DNA from: Herbaspirillum sp. meg3
GTDB lineage: Bacteria > Pseudomonadota > Gammaproteobacteria > Burkholderiales > Burkholderiaceae_D
Length of the DNA: 64,000 bases
Direction of reading: 5' to 3'
Assembly (NCBI RefSeq): GCF_002257565.1
Contig: NZ_CP022736.1
Location: 4,898,001-4,962,000, forward strand
Positions 16,418-25,785 of the stretch are shown here, piece after piece; the stretch's first letter is position 1; each line of letters begins with the position of its first letter. The notes beneath the pieces are model-generated. The model saw nothing but the letters and a program-made list of their open reading frames with translations, was not told where the DNA came from and ran no database searches. Position numbers and translations under genes: made by a program.

Positions 16418-17437
16418 TTAGAACACGCTCTCGGCGATGTTGTGCTGTTCGATCACAGCGCGAATGGTATTGCTCTCGGGCTTGGCGGTGAAGTGGCATT
16501 CCTTGGCCTCGTCGGCCATGCCCATCTGGCAGCCCTTTTGCAGCGGACAGGTGGCGAACAGTTCGGCGACCCAGTCAACGAAGGCGCGCACCTTGGGCGA
16601 CAAGTGCCGGTTGTGCAGGTAGACCACGGAAATCGGCATAGGAACCGGCTTCCACTGCGACAGGATTTCGACCAGACGGCCGTCTTCGAGGTAAGGCTGA
16701 ATCATATACAGCGGCGCCTGCACCAGGCCGAAACCTTGCAGCGCGCATGCCACGTAAGCATCGCCGTCATTGACCGAGAGCTTGCCGGCCATCTTCACTT
16801 CCTGGGTCGTACCCTCGACCATGAAGTCCCAGTCGATGGTGCGGCCGGTACGGCTGGAGAAGTAATGCACCGACTTGTGATTCTGCAGATCGTCAATGGT
16901 GTGCGGCATGCCGTGGCGCTCGAAGTAGGTCGGAGAACCGCAGGTCACGGCCTGGAAAGTGCCGATGCGGCGCGCCACCATGCTGGAGTCCTGCAAATCG
17001 CCAACGCGGATCACGCAATCGACCGCCTCCTGCACCATGTCGACCGGACGGTCGCTCATGCCCATGACCAGTTCGATGTCCGGGTACTTGGTATAGAAGT
17101 CGCACAGATTGGGCAGCAACAGCAGGCGTCCGATGGATGCCGGCACGTCGATGCGCAGGCGTCCTTGCGGGCCGCGCGTGACATTGCGGAACGATGCTTC
17201 GGTCTCGTCGACCTCGGCCAGGATGCGCACACATCGCTCATAGTAAGCCGCGCCATCGGGCGTGAGGCTGATGCGGCGCGTCGTGCGATTGAGCAAACGC
17301 ACCTGCAGCAAACTTTCCAGTCCCTGCACAATCGTCGTCACCGTGGTGCGCGGCAAATTGAGGTTGTCGGCCGCGCGCGTAAAGCTGTTGGCGTCGACCA
17401 CGGCCGTAAAGACCTGCATTGCTTGAAATCTGTCCAT
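16418..17437 (-). CDS. LysR family regulator of the adjacent RND efflux operon (BpeT/CeoR-like position)
   Basis: A 339-residue LysR-type regulator. The winged helix-turn-helix is residues ~5-65 (MQVFTAVVDANSFTRAADNL, TVTTIVQGLESLLQVRLLNR), then the periplasmic-binding-like effector domain. The C-terminus has an unusual ~40-residue Cys-containing extension after the common end (WVAELFATCPLQKGCQMG). The start at 17437 has GGAGA upstream; the longer frame to 17491 lacks one. It is divergent from llpE-mexE-mexF-oprN-like genes, in the same position as bpeT/ceoR/mexT relatives that activate such pumps, so control of the pump in response to a small molecule is likely. Confidence 0.88.
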   Translation of the reverse strand: MDRFQAMQVFTAVVDANSFTRAADNLNLPRTTVTTIVQGLESLLQVRLLNRTTRRISLTPDGAAYYERCVRILAEVDETEASFRNVTRGPQGRLRIDVPASIGRLLLLPNLCDFYTKYPDIELVMGMSDRPVDMVQEAVDCVIRVGDLQDSSMVARRIGTFQAVTCGSPTYFERHGMPHTIDDLQNHKSVHYFSSRTGRTIDWDFMVEGTTQEVKMAGKLSVNDGDAYVACALQGFGLVQAPLYMIQPYLEDGRLVEILSQWKPVPMPISVVYLHNRHLSPKVRAFVDWVAELFATCPLQKGCQMGMADEAKECHFTAKPESNTIRAVIEQHNIAESVF

Positions 17438-17647
17438 TTGGTTCTCCAGAGCAACGACATCTCTCTCAACAATGTCGCCGAATTTGTACAAATCCGCGTC
17501 GGCGATTGTTTTGCAACAGCGCCAAAAACGCGTTTTTCACTGCCAATTTGCCATCTTTTGCTGCCATTGACGGGCTTTTTGAGGGCTTCGCCGGCTAATT
17601 CAAAAACAGCCAAGAACCGCAGCAGCATTGGCTCGCCCGCGATTTTA

Positions 17648-17663
17648 ATCGAACTAATTCGAT
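17648..17663. promoter_or_regulatory. Dyad ATCGAA-N4-TTCGAT in the divergent promoter, candidate LysR site
   Basis: A perfect 6-4-6 inverted repeat lies 210 bp before the LysR gene and 128 bp before llpE in their 354-bp divergent region (17438-17791). It has the ATC...GAT ends of LysR-type boxes and partly resembles the nod-box-like sequence reported for MexT. No other gene is visible in this gap. Confidence 0.4.
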
Positions 17664-17791
17664 CATTTTACGCCTATTGTTCGGCAGTGGCGAACAGTGT
17701 TGTTGATTTTGCCTGCTTTATCCGTCCCCATGCTGTGGCGCACAATCCGCTTCAATCTAGCGAAACTGGCTTTTTGGCCAGCCACCACATC

Positions 17792-18667
17792 ATGGAAGTT
17801 TTACAAGAATCGGTTGTTAAATCAGCCATCAGCAACTTCACCGTCCCCGGCCCGATCGGACGCATCCCTGTGCGCCTGTATCACCCGCTGGCAAACGGCG
17901 AAGCGAAGCTGAAACTGAAAAGCAAGTCCGGCCCCCTGCTGCCTCTGGTGCTGTATTTCCACGGCGGTGGCTTCGTCTCCGGCGGGCTTGACGATGCGGA
18001 CCTGCAAGCACAATACATTTCACAGCACAGCAACGCGGTCGTGCTGTCGGTTGATTACGCACTGGCGCCGGCGAAACCCTTCCCGGCAGCGCCGGAAGAC
18101 GCTTACGCTGCCTGCTGCTGGGCTGTGAAGAATGCCGCCGATCTGCACATCGACACCAGCCGCATCGCGGTCGCGGGCGACGACGCCGGCGGCAACCTCG
18201 CCGCCAGCCTGACCATGATCACGCGCGATCGCTGCGCCGCGCCGTTTGCCGCACAAGTGCTGATCAGCCCGATGCTTGACCCCAGCATGACCTTGCTGGG
18301 CGACGCCAAACAACTGAATTCCGATATCACCGCAGAGAAATGTGCCGCCGGCTACCGCCAGTACCTGCCGCAAACCATGCAACGCCTGCACCCTTACGCC
18401 GCACCGCTGGAAGCCAGCCGCCTGGCGGGATTGCCGCCGGCCTATATCGCCACGGCCGGATGTGACGTGCTGCATACCGAAGCGGAGAAATACGCCTCGT
18501 CGCTGATCCGCGCAGGCGTGCATACACAGGTTGCGCGCTTCGCCGGTATCACGCACGGCGCGCTGCGTACTCACATTCCCCTGCTTAAAGAAATCGTCGA
18601 ATTCCTGCGCCGCCGCTTCAGCGTGTCCGGTACAGGCCCCACAAACCTTGCTTTCCAACCTTCTTAA
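17792..18667 (+). CDS. llpE: LlpE-like alpha/beta hydrolase with substituted nucleophile
   Basis: A 291-residue alpha/beta-hydrolase of the hormone-sensitive-lipase-like family, first gene of the efflux operon. The oxyanion motif HGGG is at residues 57-60, the acid Asp225 in GCDVLHTEA and His255 in GITHGAL. The nucleophile elbow, normally GDSAGG, reads GDDAGG with Asp131 replacing Ser (codon GAC at 18182-18184), so ordinary serine esterase chemistry is not expected. In Burkholderia the operons ceoR-llpE-ceoAB-opcM and bpeT-llpE-bpeEF-oprC hold a lipase-like gene in the same place, dispensable as far as I recall. The ATG at 17792 gives the family length; a much longer in-frame extension upstream runs antisense to the LysR gene and is not real. 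Confidence 0.85.
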   Translation: MEVLQESVVKSAISNFTVPGPIGRIPVRLYHPLANGEAKLKLKSKSGPLLPLVLYFHGGGFVSGGLDDADLQAQYISQHSNAVVLSVDYALAPAKPFPAAPEDAYAACCWAVKNAADLHIDTSRIAVAGDDAGGNLAASLTMITRDRCAAPFAAQVLISPMLDPSMTLLGDAKQLNSDITAEKCAAGYRQYLPQTMQRLHPYAAPLEASRLAGLPPAYIATAGCDVLHTEAEKYASSLIRAGVHTQVARFAGITHGALRTHIPLLKEIVEFLRRRFSVSGTGPTNLAFQPS

Positions 18668-18678
18668 TGAGGTCCACC

Positions 18679-19884
18679 ATGTCTAACGATATCCAAACCC
18701 CTGCTCCAACATTCCGCAATCGCTATCTGGCCACAGCGGCCGTACTGACTGTCATCGCCATCGCCGTCGCCGGCACCCTGTCGGCCATCGGTGTCGATTC
18801 CACCGCCGTTGCACAGCAAGCGCCGCAAGCCGCCAGCGTCGACGTCGCTGAAGTCGTCAGCAAACAGATCACTGACTGGCAGCAATACTCCGGCCGTCTG
18901 GAAGCAGTCGACCGCGTCGAGATCCGTCCTCTGGTGTCCGGCACATTGACCGCCGTGCACTTCAAGGATGGCGCAATGGTTAAAAAGGGCGATGTGCTGT
19001 TCACCATCGATCCACGTCCTTACGCTGCGGAAGTCGCTCGCGCGCAGGCGCAACTGGCCGGCGCCGAAGCCCGTGCCGCCTACACCGCATCGGATGTAGC
19101 GCGCGGTCAACGCCTGCTGGGTGACAACGCCATCGCCAAGCGCGATTACGAAGAAAAGCAAAACGCTTCCCGTGAAGCCGCCGCCAACGTGCAAGCAGCG
19201 CAAGCCGCCCTGCGTTCGGCCAAGCTGAATCTGGAATACACGCAAATCACCGCACCGGTCTCCGGCCGCATGTCGCGCGCCGAAATCACCGTCGGCAACA
19301 TCGTTTCGGTCGGCTCCGCGACACCGGCGCTGTCGACACTGGTGTCGATGTCGAAGATCTATGCATCGTTTGATGTCGATGAGCAAAGCTTCCTGAAGTA
19401 CGTCAATCCGGCACGCGCCAAAGGCACATCGGTTGCGGTGTTCCTGGGTCTGGCCAATGAGGATGCTTACTCACGCGAAGGCAAAGTCGGTTCGATCGAC
19501 AACCGTATCGACACTTCCTCCGGCACGATCCGCGTGCGCGCTGTCTTCGACAACGCCGACGGCCAGTTGCTGCCAGGCCTGTATGCCCGCATTCGCCTTG
19601 GCGGCGGCGCACCGCGTGAAGCATTGCTGATCGATGAAAAAGCGCTCGGCACCGATCAGGACAAACGTTTCGTGCTGGTGCTCGACAAGCAAAACCACGC
19701 TACTTACCGTGAAGTCCGCGTCGGCGCCAACCAGGATGGCCTGCGTGTTATCGAAAGCGGCCTGAAGTCGGGCGAACGCATCGTCGTCAACGGCCTGCAA
19801 CGCGTCCGTCCGGGCGACACCGTCGCACCGAACGTGGTGCCGATGGTCAAGGTTGCAGGCGCCAAGGCAGACAAGAAAGCTTAA
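18679..19884 (+). CDS. RND efflux periplasmic adaptor (MexE/BpeE/CeoA-like)
   Basis: A 401-residue membrane-fusion protein linking the RND pump to the outer membrane channel. The N-terminal hydrophobic anchor (residues ~15-35) has no lipobox cysteine. The lipoyl halves flank a helical hairpin (AEVARAQAQLAGAEARAAY ... NVQAAQAALRSAKLNLEYTQ), followed by the beta-barrel and membrane-proximal domains (SGRMSRAEITVGNIVSVGS; LPGLYARIRLGG). GAGG sits six bases before the ATG at 18679. The llpE stop lies 11 bp upstream, so the genes are cotranscribed. Substrates of relatives are chloramphenicol, trimethoprim and fluoroquinolones; the range here is unknown. Confidence 0.93.
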   Translation: MSNDIQTPAPTFRNRYLATAAVLTVIAIAVAGTLSAIGVDSTAVAQQAPQAASVDVAEVVSKQITDWQQYSGRLEAVDRVEIRPLVSGTLTAVHFKDGAMVKKGDVLFTIDPRPYAAEVARAQAQLAGAEARAAYTASDVARGQRLLGDNAIAKRDYEEKQNASREAAANVQAAQAALRSAKLNLEYTQITAPVSGRMSRAEITVGNIVSVGSATPALSTLVSMSKIYASFDVDEQSFLKYVNPARAKGTSVAVFLGLANEDAYSREGKVGSIDNRIDTSSGTIRVRAVFDNADGQLLPGLYARIRLGGGAPREALLIDEKALGTDQDKRFVLVLDKQNHATYREVRVGANQDGLRVIESGLKSGERIVVNGLQRVRPGDTVAPNVVPMVKVAGAKADKKA

Positions 19885-19957
19885 GACGCGCTCATCAGAA
19901 ATCTAATACTGAGCTCCAAAAGATCCGGTTCAAAAAGCTTATTAACGGGGAATTCCC

Positions 19958-22900
19958 ATGAACATTTCAAAATTCTTTATCGACCGCCCGATTTTCGCGG
20001 GCGTGCTCTCGATACTGCTGTTACTGGCCGGGGTGCTGGCCATGTTCCAGTTGCCCATTTCCGAATATCCGGAAGTGGTGCCGCCATCGGTCGTGGTGCG
20101 CGCGTCGTATCCGGGCGCCAATCCGAAGGTCATCGCTGAAACCGTGGCTTCGCCATTGGAAGAGCAGATCAACGGCGTGGAAAACATGCTCTACATGCAG
20201 TCCCAAGCCAACAGCGACGGCAACCTGACCATCACAGTCAACTTCCGTCTCGGCGTCGATCCCGACAAGGCGCAGCAACTGGTGCAAAACCGCGTTGCCC
20301 AAGCCTTGCCGCGTCTGCCGGAAGACGTGCAGCGTCTTGGCGTGACGACCATCAAGAGCTCGCCGACGCTGACCATGGTGGTTCACTTGATCTCGCCGGA
20401 CAACCGTTACGACACGACCTACCTGCGCAACTACGCGGTGCTGAACGTGAAAGACCGTCTGGCGCGTATCCAGGGTGTGGGTGAAGTGGGCCTGTTCGGT
20501 TCGGGCAACTACTCCATGCGCGTCTGGCTCGACCCGAACAAGGTGGCGCAGCGCGGTCTGACCGCCAGCGACGTGATCAAGGCTATCCGCGAACAAAACG
20601 TGCAGGTTGCCGCCGGTGTGATCGGCGCATCACCAAGCTCGCCTGACGTGCCGGTGCAATTGTCCGTCAACGCGCAAGGTCGCCTGAAGAGCGAAGAAGA
20701 GTTCCGCGAAATCATCCTCAAGAGTGCACCTGACGGCGCCATCACCAAGCTGGGCGACGTTGCCCGGGTTGAGCTGGCCGCTTCCGAATACGGTCTGCGC
20801 TCGCTGCTTGACAACAAGCCTGCGGTGGCGATCCCGATCTTCCAGGCACCTGGCGCCAATGCGCTGGACGTGTCGACGCAAGTGCGCGCCGCGATGAAGG
20901 ATCTGTCGAAAGACTTCCCATCGTCGGTCGAATACAAGATCGTGTATGACCCGACCCAGTTCGTCCGTGCAAGTATCGAAGCCGTCGTGCATACCCTGCT
21001 CGAAGCGATTGCGCTGGTCGTGATTGTAGTGATCATCTTCCTGCAAACCTGGCGTGCATCGATCATTCCACTGCTGGCCGTGCCGGTGTCGATTGTCGGT
21101 ACCTTCTCGCTGATGCTGGGTTTCGGTTATTCCATCAACGCCCTGTCGCTGTTCGGCATGGTGCTCGCCATCGGGATTGTGGTCGACGATGCCATTGTGG
21201 TGGTGGAGAACGTCGAGCGGAATATCGGCGCAGGTCTGTCTCCGCGTGAAGCAACGTATCGTGCCATGCAGGAAGTGTCCGGCCCGATCATTGCGATTGC
21301 GCTGACACTGGTGGCGGTGTTCGTTCCGCTGGCCTTCATGACAGGTTTGACCGGTCAGTTCTACAAGCAGTTTGCGATGACGATTGCGATTTCGACCGTG
21401 ATCTCGGCATTCAACTCGCTGACACTGTCGCCGGCACTGGCTGCGATGCTGCTCAAGGGCCATGGCGCCAAGCCGGATTGGCTGACACGTCAGATGGACC
21501 GCTACCTCGGCGGCTTCTTCGTCCGCTTCAACCGCTTCTTCAACCGCGCTTCGGAAGGTTATAGCAAGGGCGTGACCGGCGTGATCTCGCGCAAGGCTTC
21601 GGCGATGGGCGTGTACGCCCTGCTGCTGGCGGCAACCGTGGGTATCGCTTACATCGTGCCGGGCGGTTTCGTACCGGGCCAGGACAAGCAATATCTGGTG
21701 GCCTTTGCACAATTGCCTAACGGCGCGTCGATCGACCGCAGCGAAGATGTGATGCGCAAGATGAGCGACATCATGCTGAAAGAACCTGGCGTAGACAGCG
21801 CAATTGCCTTCCCTGGTTTGTCGATCAACGGTTTCACCAACAGCTCATCTGCCGGTATCGTCTTCGTCGGTCTGAAACCCTTCGACGAACGCAAGAGCAA
21901 GGAACTGTCGGGTACCGCCATCGCCATGTCGCTGAACAAGAAATTCGGCGGCATCAAGGAAGCCTTCACGGCCGTGTTCCCACCACCGCCGGTGATGGGT
22001 CTGGGTACGCTGGGCGGCTTCAAGATGCAGATCGAAGATCACGGTGCAGTCGGCTACGCTGAACTGGACGCTGCGGCACAAGCCTTCATGAAGGCCGCTG
22101 CCAAGGAACCGGCGCTGGGTCCGATGTTCTCGAGCTATCAGATCAACGTGCCGCAGCTGGACGTCGACCTCGACCGCGTGAAAGCCAAGCAGCTCGGCAT
22201 TCCCGTGACCGATGTGTTCAACACCATGCAGATCTATCTGGGTTCGCTGTACGTCAACGACTTCAACCGTTTCGGCCGTGTGTATCAGGTGCGTGCCCAG
22301 GCTGATGCACCGTTCCGCGCCAAGGCTGACGACATCGGCCAGCTCAAGACCCGCAATGCCGCAGGCGACATGGTGCCGTTGTCTTCGGTGGTCAAGGTCA
22401 AGCAGACATTCGGTCCTGAAATGGTCGTGCGCTACAACGGCTTTACCGCTGCCGACATCAACGGCGGCCCGGCTCCCGGTTACTCGTCGGATCAGGCTGA
22501 AAAAGCGGCTGAACGCGTTGCTGCAGCAACCCTGCCACGCGGTGTGCGTTTCGAATGGACTGACCTGACCTATCAGAAGATCCTCGCAGGTAATGCCGGC
22601 GTGTGGGTGTTCCCGATCAGCGTGCTGCTGGTGTTCCTGGTGCTGGCTGCGCTGTATGAAAGCCTGACTCTGCCGCTGGCCGTGATCCTGATCGTGCCGA
22701 TGAGCATTCTGGCGGCGCTGACCGGTGTCTGGCTGACCAAGGGCGACAACAACATCTTTACGCAAATCGGTCTGATGGTGCTGGTGGGTCTGTCGGCGAA
22801 GAACGCGATCCTGATCGTGGAATTTGCCCGCGAACTGGAACTGCAAGGCAGCACCGTGATCCGTGCTGCGATCGACGCCAGCCGTCTGCGTCTGCGTCCG

Positions 22901-23170
22901 ATCCTGATGACTTCGATCGCTTTCATCATGGGCGTGGTGCCGCTGGTGACTTCGTCGGGCGCCGGTTCGGAAATGCGTCATGCGATGGGTATTGCGGTGT
23001 TCTTCGGCATGCTGGGTGTGACGCTGTTCGGTCTGTTCCTGACGCCGGTGTTCTATGTGCTGCTGCGTAGCATCGGCGGCAGCAAGAAACTGCACTCTGC
23101 CCACAAGCATGAAGCGCCGCTGACTGCAGGCACGCATGTCGCACCAGCCGATTCGCACGATGGTCGTTAA
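19958..23170 (+). CDS. RND multidrug efflux transporter, HAE1 family (MexF/BpeF/CeoB-like)
   Basis: A 1070-residue inner-membrane proton-drug antiporter, the usual length for the HAE1 group. It begins MNISKFFIDRPIFAGVLSIL, has the first large periplasmic loop, then the TM4 motif GIVVDDAIVVVENVERN whose aspartates relay protons, a matching second half, and a His-rich cytoplasmic tail (HSAHKHEAPLTAGTHVAPADSHDG). It follows the adaptor by 73 bp and precedes the outer membrane factor by 28 bp. The whole pump expels drugs from the periplasm or membrane directly to the outside. Regulation by the divergent LysR protein is inferred from gene order. Confidence 0.95.
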   Translation: MNISKFFIDRPIFAGVLSILLLLAGVLAMFQLPISEYPEVVPPSVVVRASYPGANPKVIAETVASPLEEQINGVENMLYMQSQANSDGNLTITVNFRLGVDPDKAQQLVQNRVAQALPRLPEDVQRLGVTTIKSSPTLTMVVHLISPDNRYDTTYLRNYAVLNVKDRLARIQGVGEVGLFGSGNYSMRVWLDPNKVAQRGLTASDVIKAIREQNVQVAAGVIGASPSSPDVPVQLSVNAQGRLKSEEEFREIILKSAPDGAITKLGDVARVELAASEYGLRSLLDNKPAVAIPIFQAPGANALDVSTQVRAAMKDLSKDFPSSVEYKIVYDPTQFVRASIEAVVHTLLEAIALVVIVVIIFLQTWRASIIPLLAVPVSIVGTFSLMLGFGYSINALSLFGMVLAIGIVVDDAIVVVENVERNIGAGLSPREATYRAMQEVSGPIIAIALTLVAVFVPLAFMTGLTGQFYKQFAMTIAISTVISAFNSLTLSPALAAMLLKGHGAKPDWLTRQMDRYLGGFFVRFNRFFNRASEGYSKGVTGVISRKASAMGVYALLLAATVGIAYIVPGGFVPGQDKQYLVAFAQLPNGASIDRSEDVMRKMSDIMLKEPGVDSAIAFPGLSINGFTNSSSAGIVFVGLKPFDERKSKELSGTAIAMSLNKKFGGIKEAFTAVFPPPPVMGLGTLGGFKMQIEDHGAVGYAELDAAAQAFMKAAAKEPALGPMFSSYQINVPQLDVDLDRVKAKQLGIPVTDVFNTMQIYLGSLYVNDFNRFGRVYQVRAQADAPFRAKADDIGQLKTRNAAGDMVPLSSVVKVKQTFGPEMVVRYNGFTAADINGGPAPGYSSDQAEKAAERVAAATLPRGVRFEWTDLTYQKILAGNAGVWVFPISVLLVFLVLAALYESLTLPLAVILIVPMSILAALTGVWLTKGDNNIFTQIGLMVLVGLSAKNAILIVEFARELELQGSTVIRAAIDASRLRLRPILMTSIAFIMGVVPLVTSSGAGSEMRHAMGIAVFFGMLGVTLFGLFLTPVFYVLLRSIGGSKKLHSAHKHEAPLTAGTHVAPADSHDGR

Positions 23171-23198
23171 TCGCGGCCAATGAGCAAAGGAAAATAAA

Positions 23199-24743
23199 AT
23201 GAACGCACTCTCAATCAATAACCTCGGAGGCATGGGCAATAAGTTGCTCAAGCCCGTCCGGATCAGTTCTGTCCTGCTGGCAGCCATGCTGGTGCTGGCA
23301 GGCTGCTCGGTGGCGCCGACTTACGAGCGCCCCGCCGTGAACACCTCGGTCGCCTACAAGGAAGCTGCTGACGCAAAGGCTGCTTCCGACTGGAAGACCG
23401 CACAACCTGCGGAAGACATGGCCCGCGGCGAATGGTGGAAGATCTTCAACGATGAAGGCCTCAACGCCCTGGAAGTCCAGGCGCTCGAAGCCAATCAGAA
23501 CCTGAAGGCCGCCGCCGCCCGTCTGACACAATCGCGCGCCCTGCGCCAAGACGCACGCTCAGGTCTGTTCCCGCAAATCGACGCCGGTTTCGGCGCGACC
23601 CGTCAACGTCCGTCGCCGGCCTCACAAGGTCTGGCGCCGGATGCCAACACCACGCCGAACACCCTCTGGCGTGCACAGTTGGGCGTGTCGTATGAAGCCG
23701 ACCTGTTCGGCCGCGTCGCCTCCACCGTGGATGCGGCAACCGCCGATGCACAACGCAGCGAAGCGCTGTTCCATTCGGTGCGTCTGGCGCTGCAAGCCGA
23801 CGTCGCGCAGCAATATTTCCTGCTGCGCGAACTGGATGCCGAGCAAGCGTTGTACAGCGGCACCGTCGATCTGCGCACGCAATCGCTGAAGCTGGTTCAA
23901 CGCCGCTTCGATGAAGGCGACATCAGTGAAGTCGACGTCGCCCGCGCCAAGTCCGAACTGGCTTCCGCGCAATCGGAATCCTTCGGCATCGCCCGTCAGC
24001 GCGCCAATGCAGAACACGCACTGGCGATCCTGCTGGGCAAGACGCCGGCCGAGTTCAACTTCACGCCGCAACCGTTGCAACGTCTGTCGATCACGATCCC
24101 CGCAGGTCTGCCGTCCGACCTGCTGGAACGCCGTCCCGACATCGCCGCCGCTGAACGCGCCATGGCCGCCGCCAATGCCCGCGTCGGCGTGGCCCGTTCG
24201 GCCTGGTTCCCGCGTCTGGATCTGACCGGTGGTCTGGGTTATGAGTCGGCCAAGCTGGGCGACCTGTTCAACTGGTCCAGCCGTACCTTCCTGCTGGGTC
24301 CGCTGGTGGGCACCGCGCTGACCTTGCCGATCTTCGACGGCGGCCGTCGTGAAGCCGGCGTCAATCGTGCCCGCGCTGCGTATGAAGAAGATGTCGCCAA
24401 CTATCGCCAGACCGTCCTGACGGCCTTCCGTGAAGTGGAAGACAACCTCGCCAGCCTGCGCATCCTGGGCGACCAGACGCGCGCACAAGATGACGCCGTG
24501 TCGGCGTCGAACCGCGCCGCCAAGCTGTCGCAATTGCAGTACCGCGAAGGTTCGGTCAGCTACTTCAACGTGATCGATGCCGACCGTACCGTACTGCAAC
24601 AGCAACGCGCTGCAGTTCAGCTCGATGGTGAACGTGCTCGCTCGACCGTTAACCTGATCCGCGCACTCGGCGGTGGCTGGCATGGCCCGCTGACAGCGAC
24701 GGAAACACAGGCGAAGAACGACGCTGCCGGCAGCAAAATGTAA
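23199..24743 (+). CDS. Outer membrane efflux lipoprotein, NodT family (OprN/OprC/OpcM-like)
   Basis: A 514-residue TolC-type channel. A lipoprotein signal with lipobox LAGC (cysteine at ~36) follows an N-terminal basic region. The two repeated helical-hairpin halves are visible (ALEVQALEANQNLKAAAARL and, in the second half, RVGVARSAWFPRLDLTGGLG). The periplasmic end has IFDGGRREAGVNRARAAYEE and the C-terminal DADRTVLQQQRAAVQLDGER. It closes the efflux operon and is followed by a hairpin at 24753-24785. The protein forms the trimeric outer membrane duct for the pump. Confidence 0.94.
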   Translation: MNALSINNLGGMGNKLLKPVRISSVLLAAMLVLAGCSVAPTYERPAVNTSVAYKEAADAKAASDWKTAQPAEDMARGEWWKIFNDEGLNALEVQALEANQNLKAAAARLTQSRALRQDARSGLFPQIDAGFGATRQRPSPASQGLAPDANTTPNTLWRAQLGVSYEADLFGRVASTVDAATADAQRSEALFHSVRLALQADVAQQYFLLRELDAEQALYSGTVDLRTQSLKLVQRRFDEGDISEVDVARAKSELASAQSESFGIARQRANAEHALAILLGKTPAEFNFTPQPLQRLSITIPAGLPSDLLERRPDIAAAERAMAAANARVGVARSAWFPRLDLTGGLGYESAKLGDLFNWSSRTFLLGPLVGTALTLPIFDGGRREAGVNRARAAYEEDVANYRQTVLTAFREVEDNLASLRILGDQTRAQDDAVSASNRAAKLSQLQYREGSVSYFNVIDADRTVLQQQRAAVQLDGERARSTVNLIRALGGGWHGPLTATETQAKNDAAGSKM

Positions 24744-24752
24744 GTATGTAAG

Positions 24753-24785
24753 GGCGGTCTACTGCCATTGATGCAGTAGATCGCC
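24753..24785 (+). terminator. Hairpin at the end of the efflux operon
   Basis: GGCGGTCTACTGC and GCAGTAGATCGCC pair over 13 bp with one G-U pair and a seven-base loop, beginning nine bases after the stop codon. There is no clear T-run, so it may stabilise the mRNA end or need Rho. Confidence 0.55.
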
Positions 24786-24977
24786 ATGAGGTGTTTCGTC
24801 CCCTTGCCGGCCGGTTCGGTAGCCCATGCTGAACTGGTCGGTTTTTTTATTCCCTGCGGTTGCTTTGCATTGTCTTTATCATCGACAGAAAATAGAAGCA
24901 GCCGTTGTTGTGTAGTTGTTATCCAACATAGGCAAGGTGCCTACCGCAGCTTTGCCACATTTATTCCAGGAGTCACT

Positions 24978-25481
24978 ATGTCGCTCACCATGTACCAGGC
25001 TTCCATCCCCGTATTCACCCGCGCGTTGAACATTCTGTCGACCTTGCTCAACAAGGCCGCCGCCCATGCAGAAGAAAACAAGCTCGATCCGGAAACACTC
25101 CTGAATGCACGTCTGTACGACGACATGTATTCGCTGATCGGACAAGTCCAGCGCGCCAGCGACGCCGCCAAACTCGGCACCTCGCGTCTGACGGCAATCC
25201 AGCCGCCAAGCTTTGCCGATGAAGAAACCACCTTCCCGCAATTGCAGGAGCGCATCGCCAAGACCATCGCTTTCCTCGACGCCGTGAAGCCGGAACAATT
25301 CGACGGCAGCGAAGAACGCGAAATCATCATCAAGCTGCGCGGCCAGGAAACGAAGTTCACCGGCCAGGCTTATCTGCTCACGTTTGTGCTGCCGAACTTC
25401 TTGTTCCACGTCACGACCGCCTACGACATCCTGCGTCACAAGGGTGTGGTCATCGGCAAGATGGATTATCTCGGATTCTAG
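24978..25481 (+). CDS. DUF1993 family protein
   Basis: A 167-residue all-helical protein of the DUF1993 family, related in fold to the DinB/YfiT four-helix bundles. It begins MSLTMYQASIPVFTRALNIL; AARLYDDMYSLIGQVQRASD-like and FLDAVKPEQFDGSEEREI segments are conserved, ending in FHVTTAYDILRHKGVVIGKMDYLG. His residues near 147 (LFHVTTAYD) and others could bind metal as in DinB folds. CAGGAG before the ATG at 24978 sets the start; an upstream in-frame extension to 24786 is not coding. It stands alone between two hairpins. The function is unknown. Confidence 0.85.
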   Translation: MSLTMYQASIPVFTRALNILSTLLNKAAAHAEENKLDPETLLNARLYDDMYSLIGQVQRASDAAKLGTSRLTAIQPPSFADEETTFPQLQERIAKTIAFLDAVKPEQFDGSEEREIIIKLRGQETKFTGQAYLLTFVLPNFLFHVTTAYDILRHKGVVIGKMDYLGF

Positions 25482-25508
25482 TTGCATAGCGGATATCAGC
25501 CCGATCGA

Positions 25509-25533
25509 AAAGCCGGCGCATGCCGGCTTTTTT
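25509..25533 (+). terminator. Intrinsic terminator after the DUF1993 gene
   Basis: AAAGCCGGC, a GCAT loop and GCCGGCTTT form a tight hairpin followed by a run of six T. The matching A-run on the left would also let it work for minus-strand transcripts. Confidence 0.92.
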
Positions 25534-25785
25534 GCGTCCGCTGGAATGCACTGAAAAACCTATGAAACGTAGGGATATCGGATTCCCATTTTCATCTAAA
25601 ATCGAGGTCCTTCGTCCGTGCCTGCGCCCCGTATGTTTCACCGCGCGCAGCCGCAACACCGCACGAGCGCCAGCGCTGTTTCAGCCAGCACAGTCAATCC
25701 AGCAGCACATACCGCCACCTATCCGGCAGCCTCCCTTATTCATCCCGGCCTTCACGCCGGCCATGACTTACAACCGGAGAAAACC
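25534..25785 (+). other. sodA upstream region
   Basis: About 250 bp without a gene. TAAAAT near 25594-25599 is a possible -10 box, and CCGGC-N6-GCCGG (25745-25760) could form a small hairpin in the leader. An in-frame extension of sodA to 25618 falls here but is low-complexity and lacks a ribosome site. Confidence 0.35.

Noticed and set aside
16280..17791. In-frame 500-codon extension upstream of llpE running antisense through the LysR gene
   Set aside because: The LlpE family starts near residue MEVLQESVV at 17792; the upstream part has no homology features and lies over the LysR coding region.
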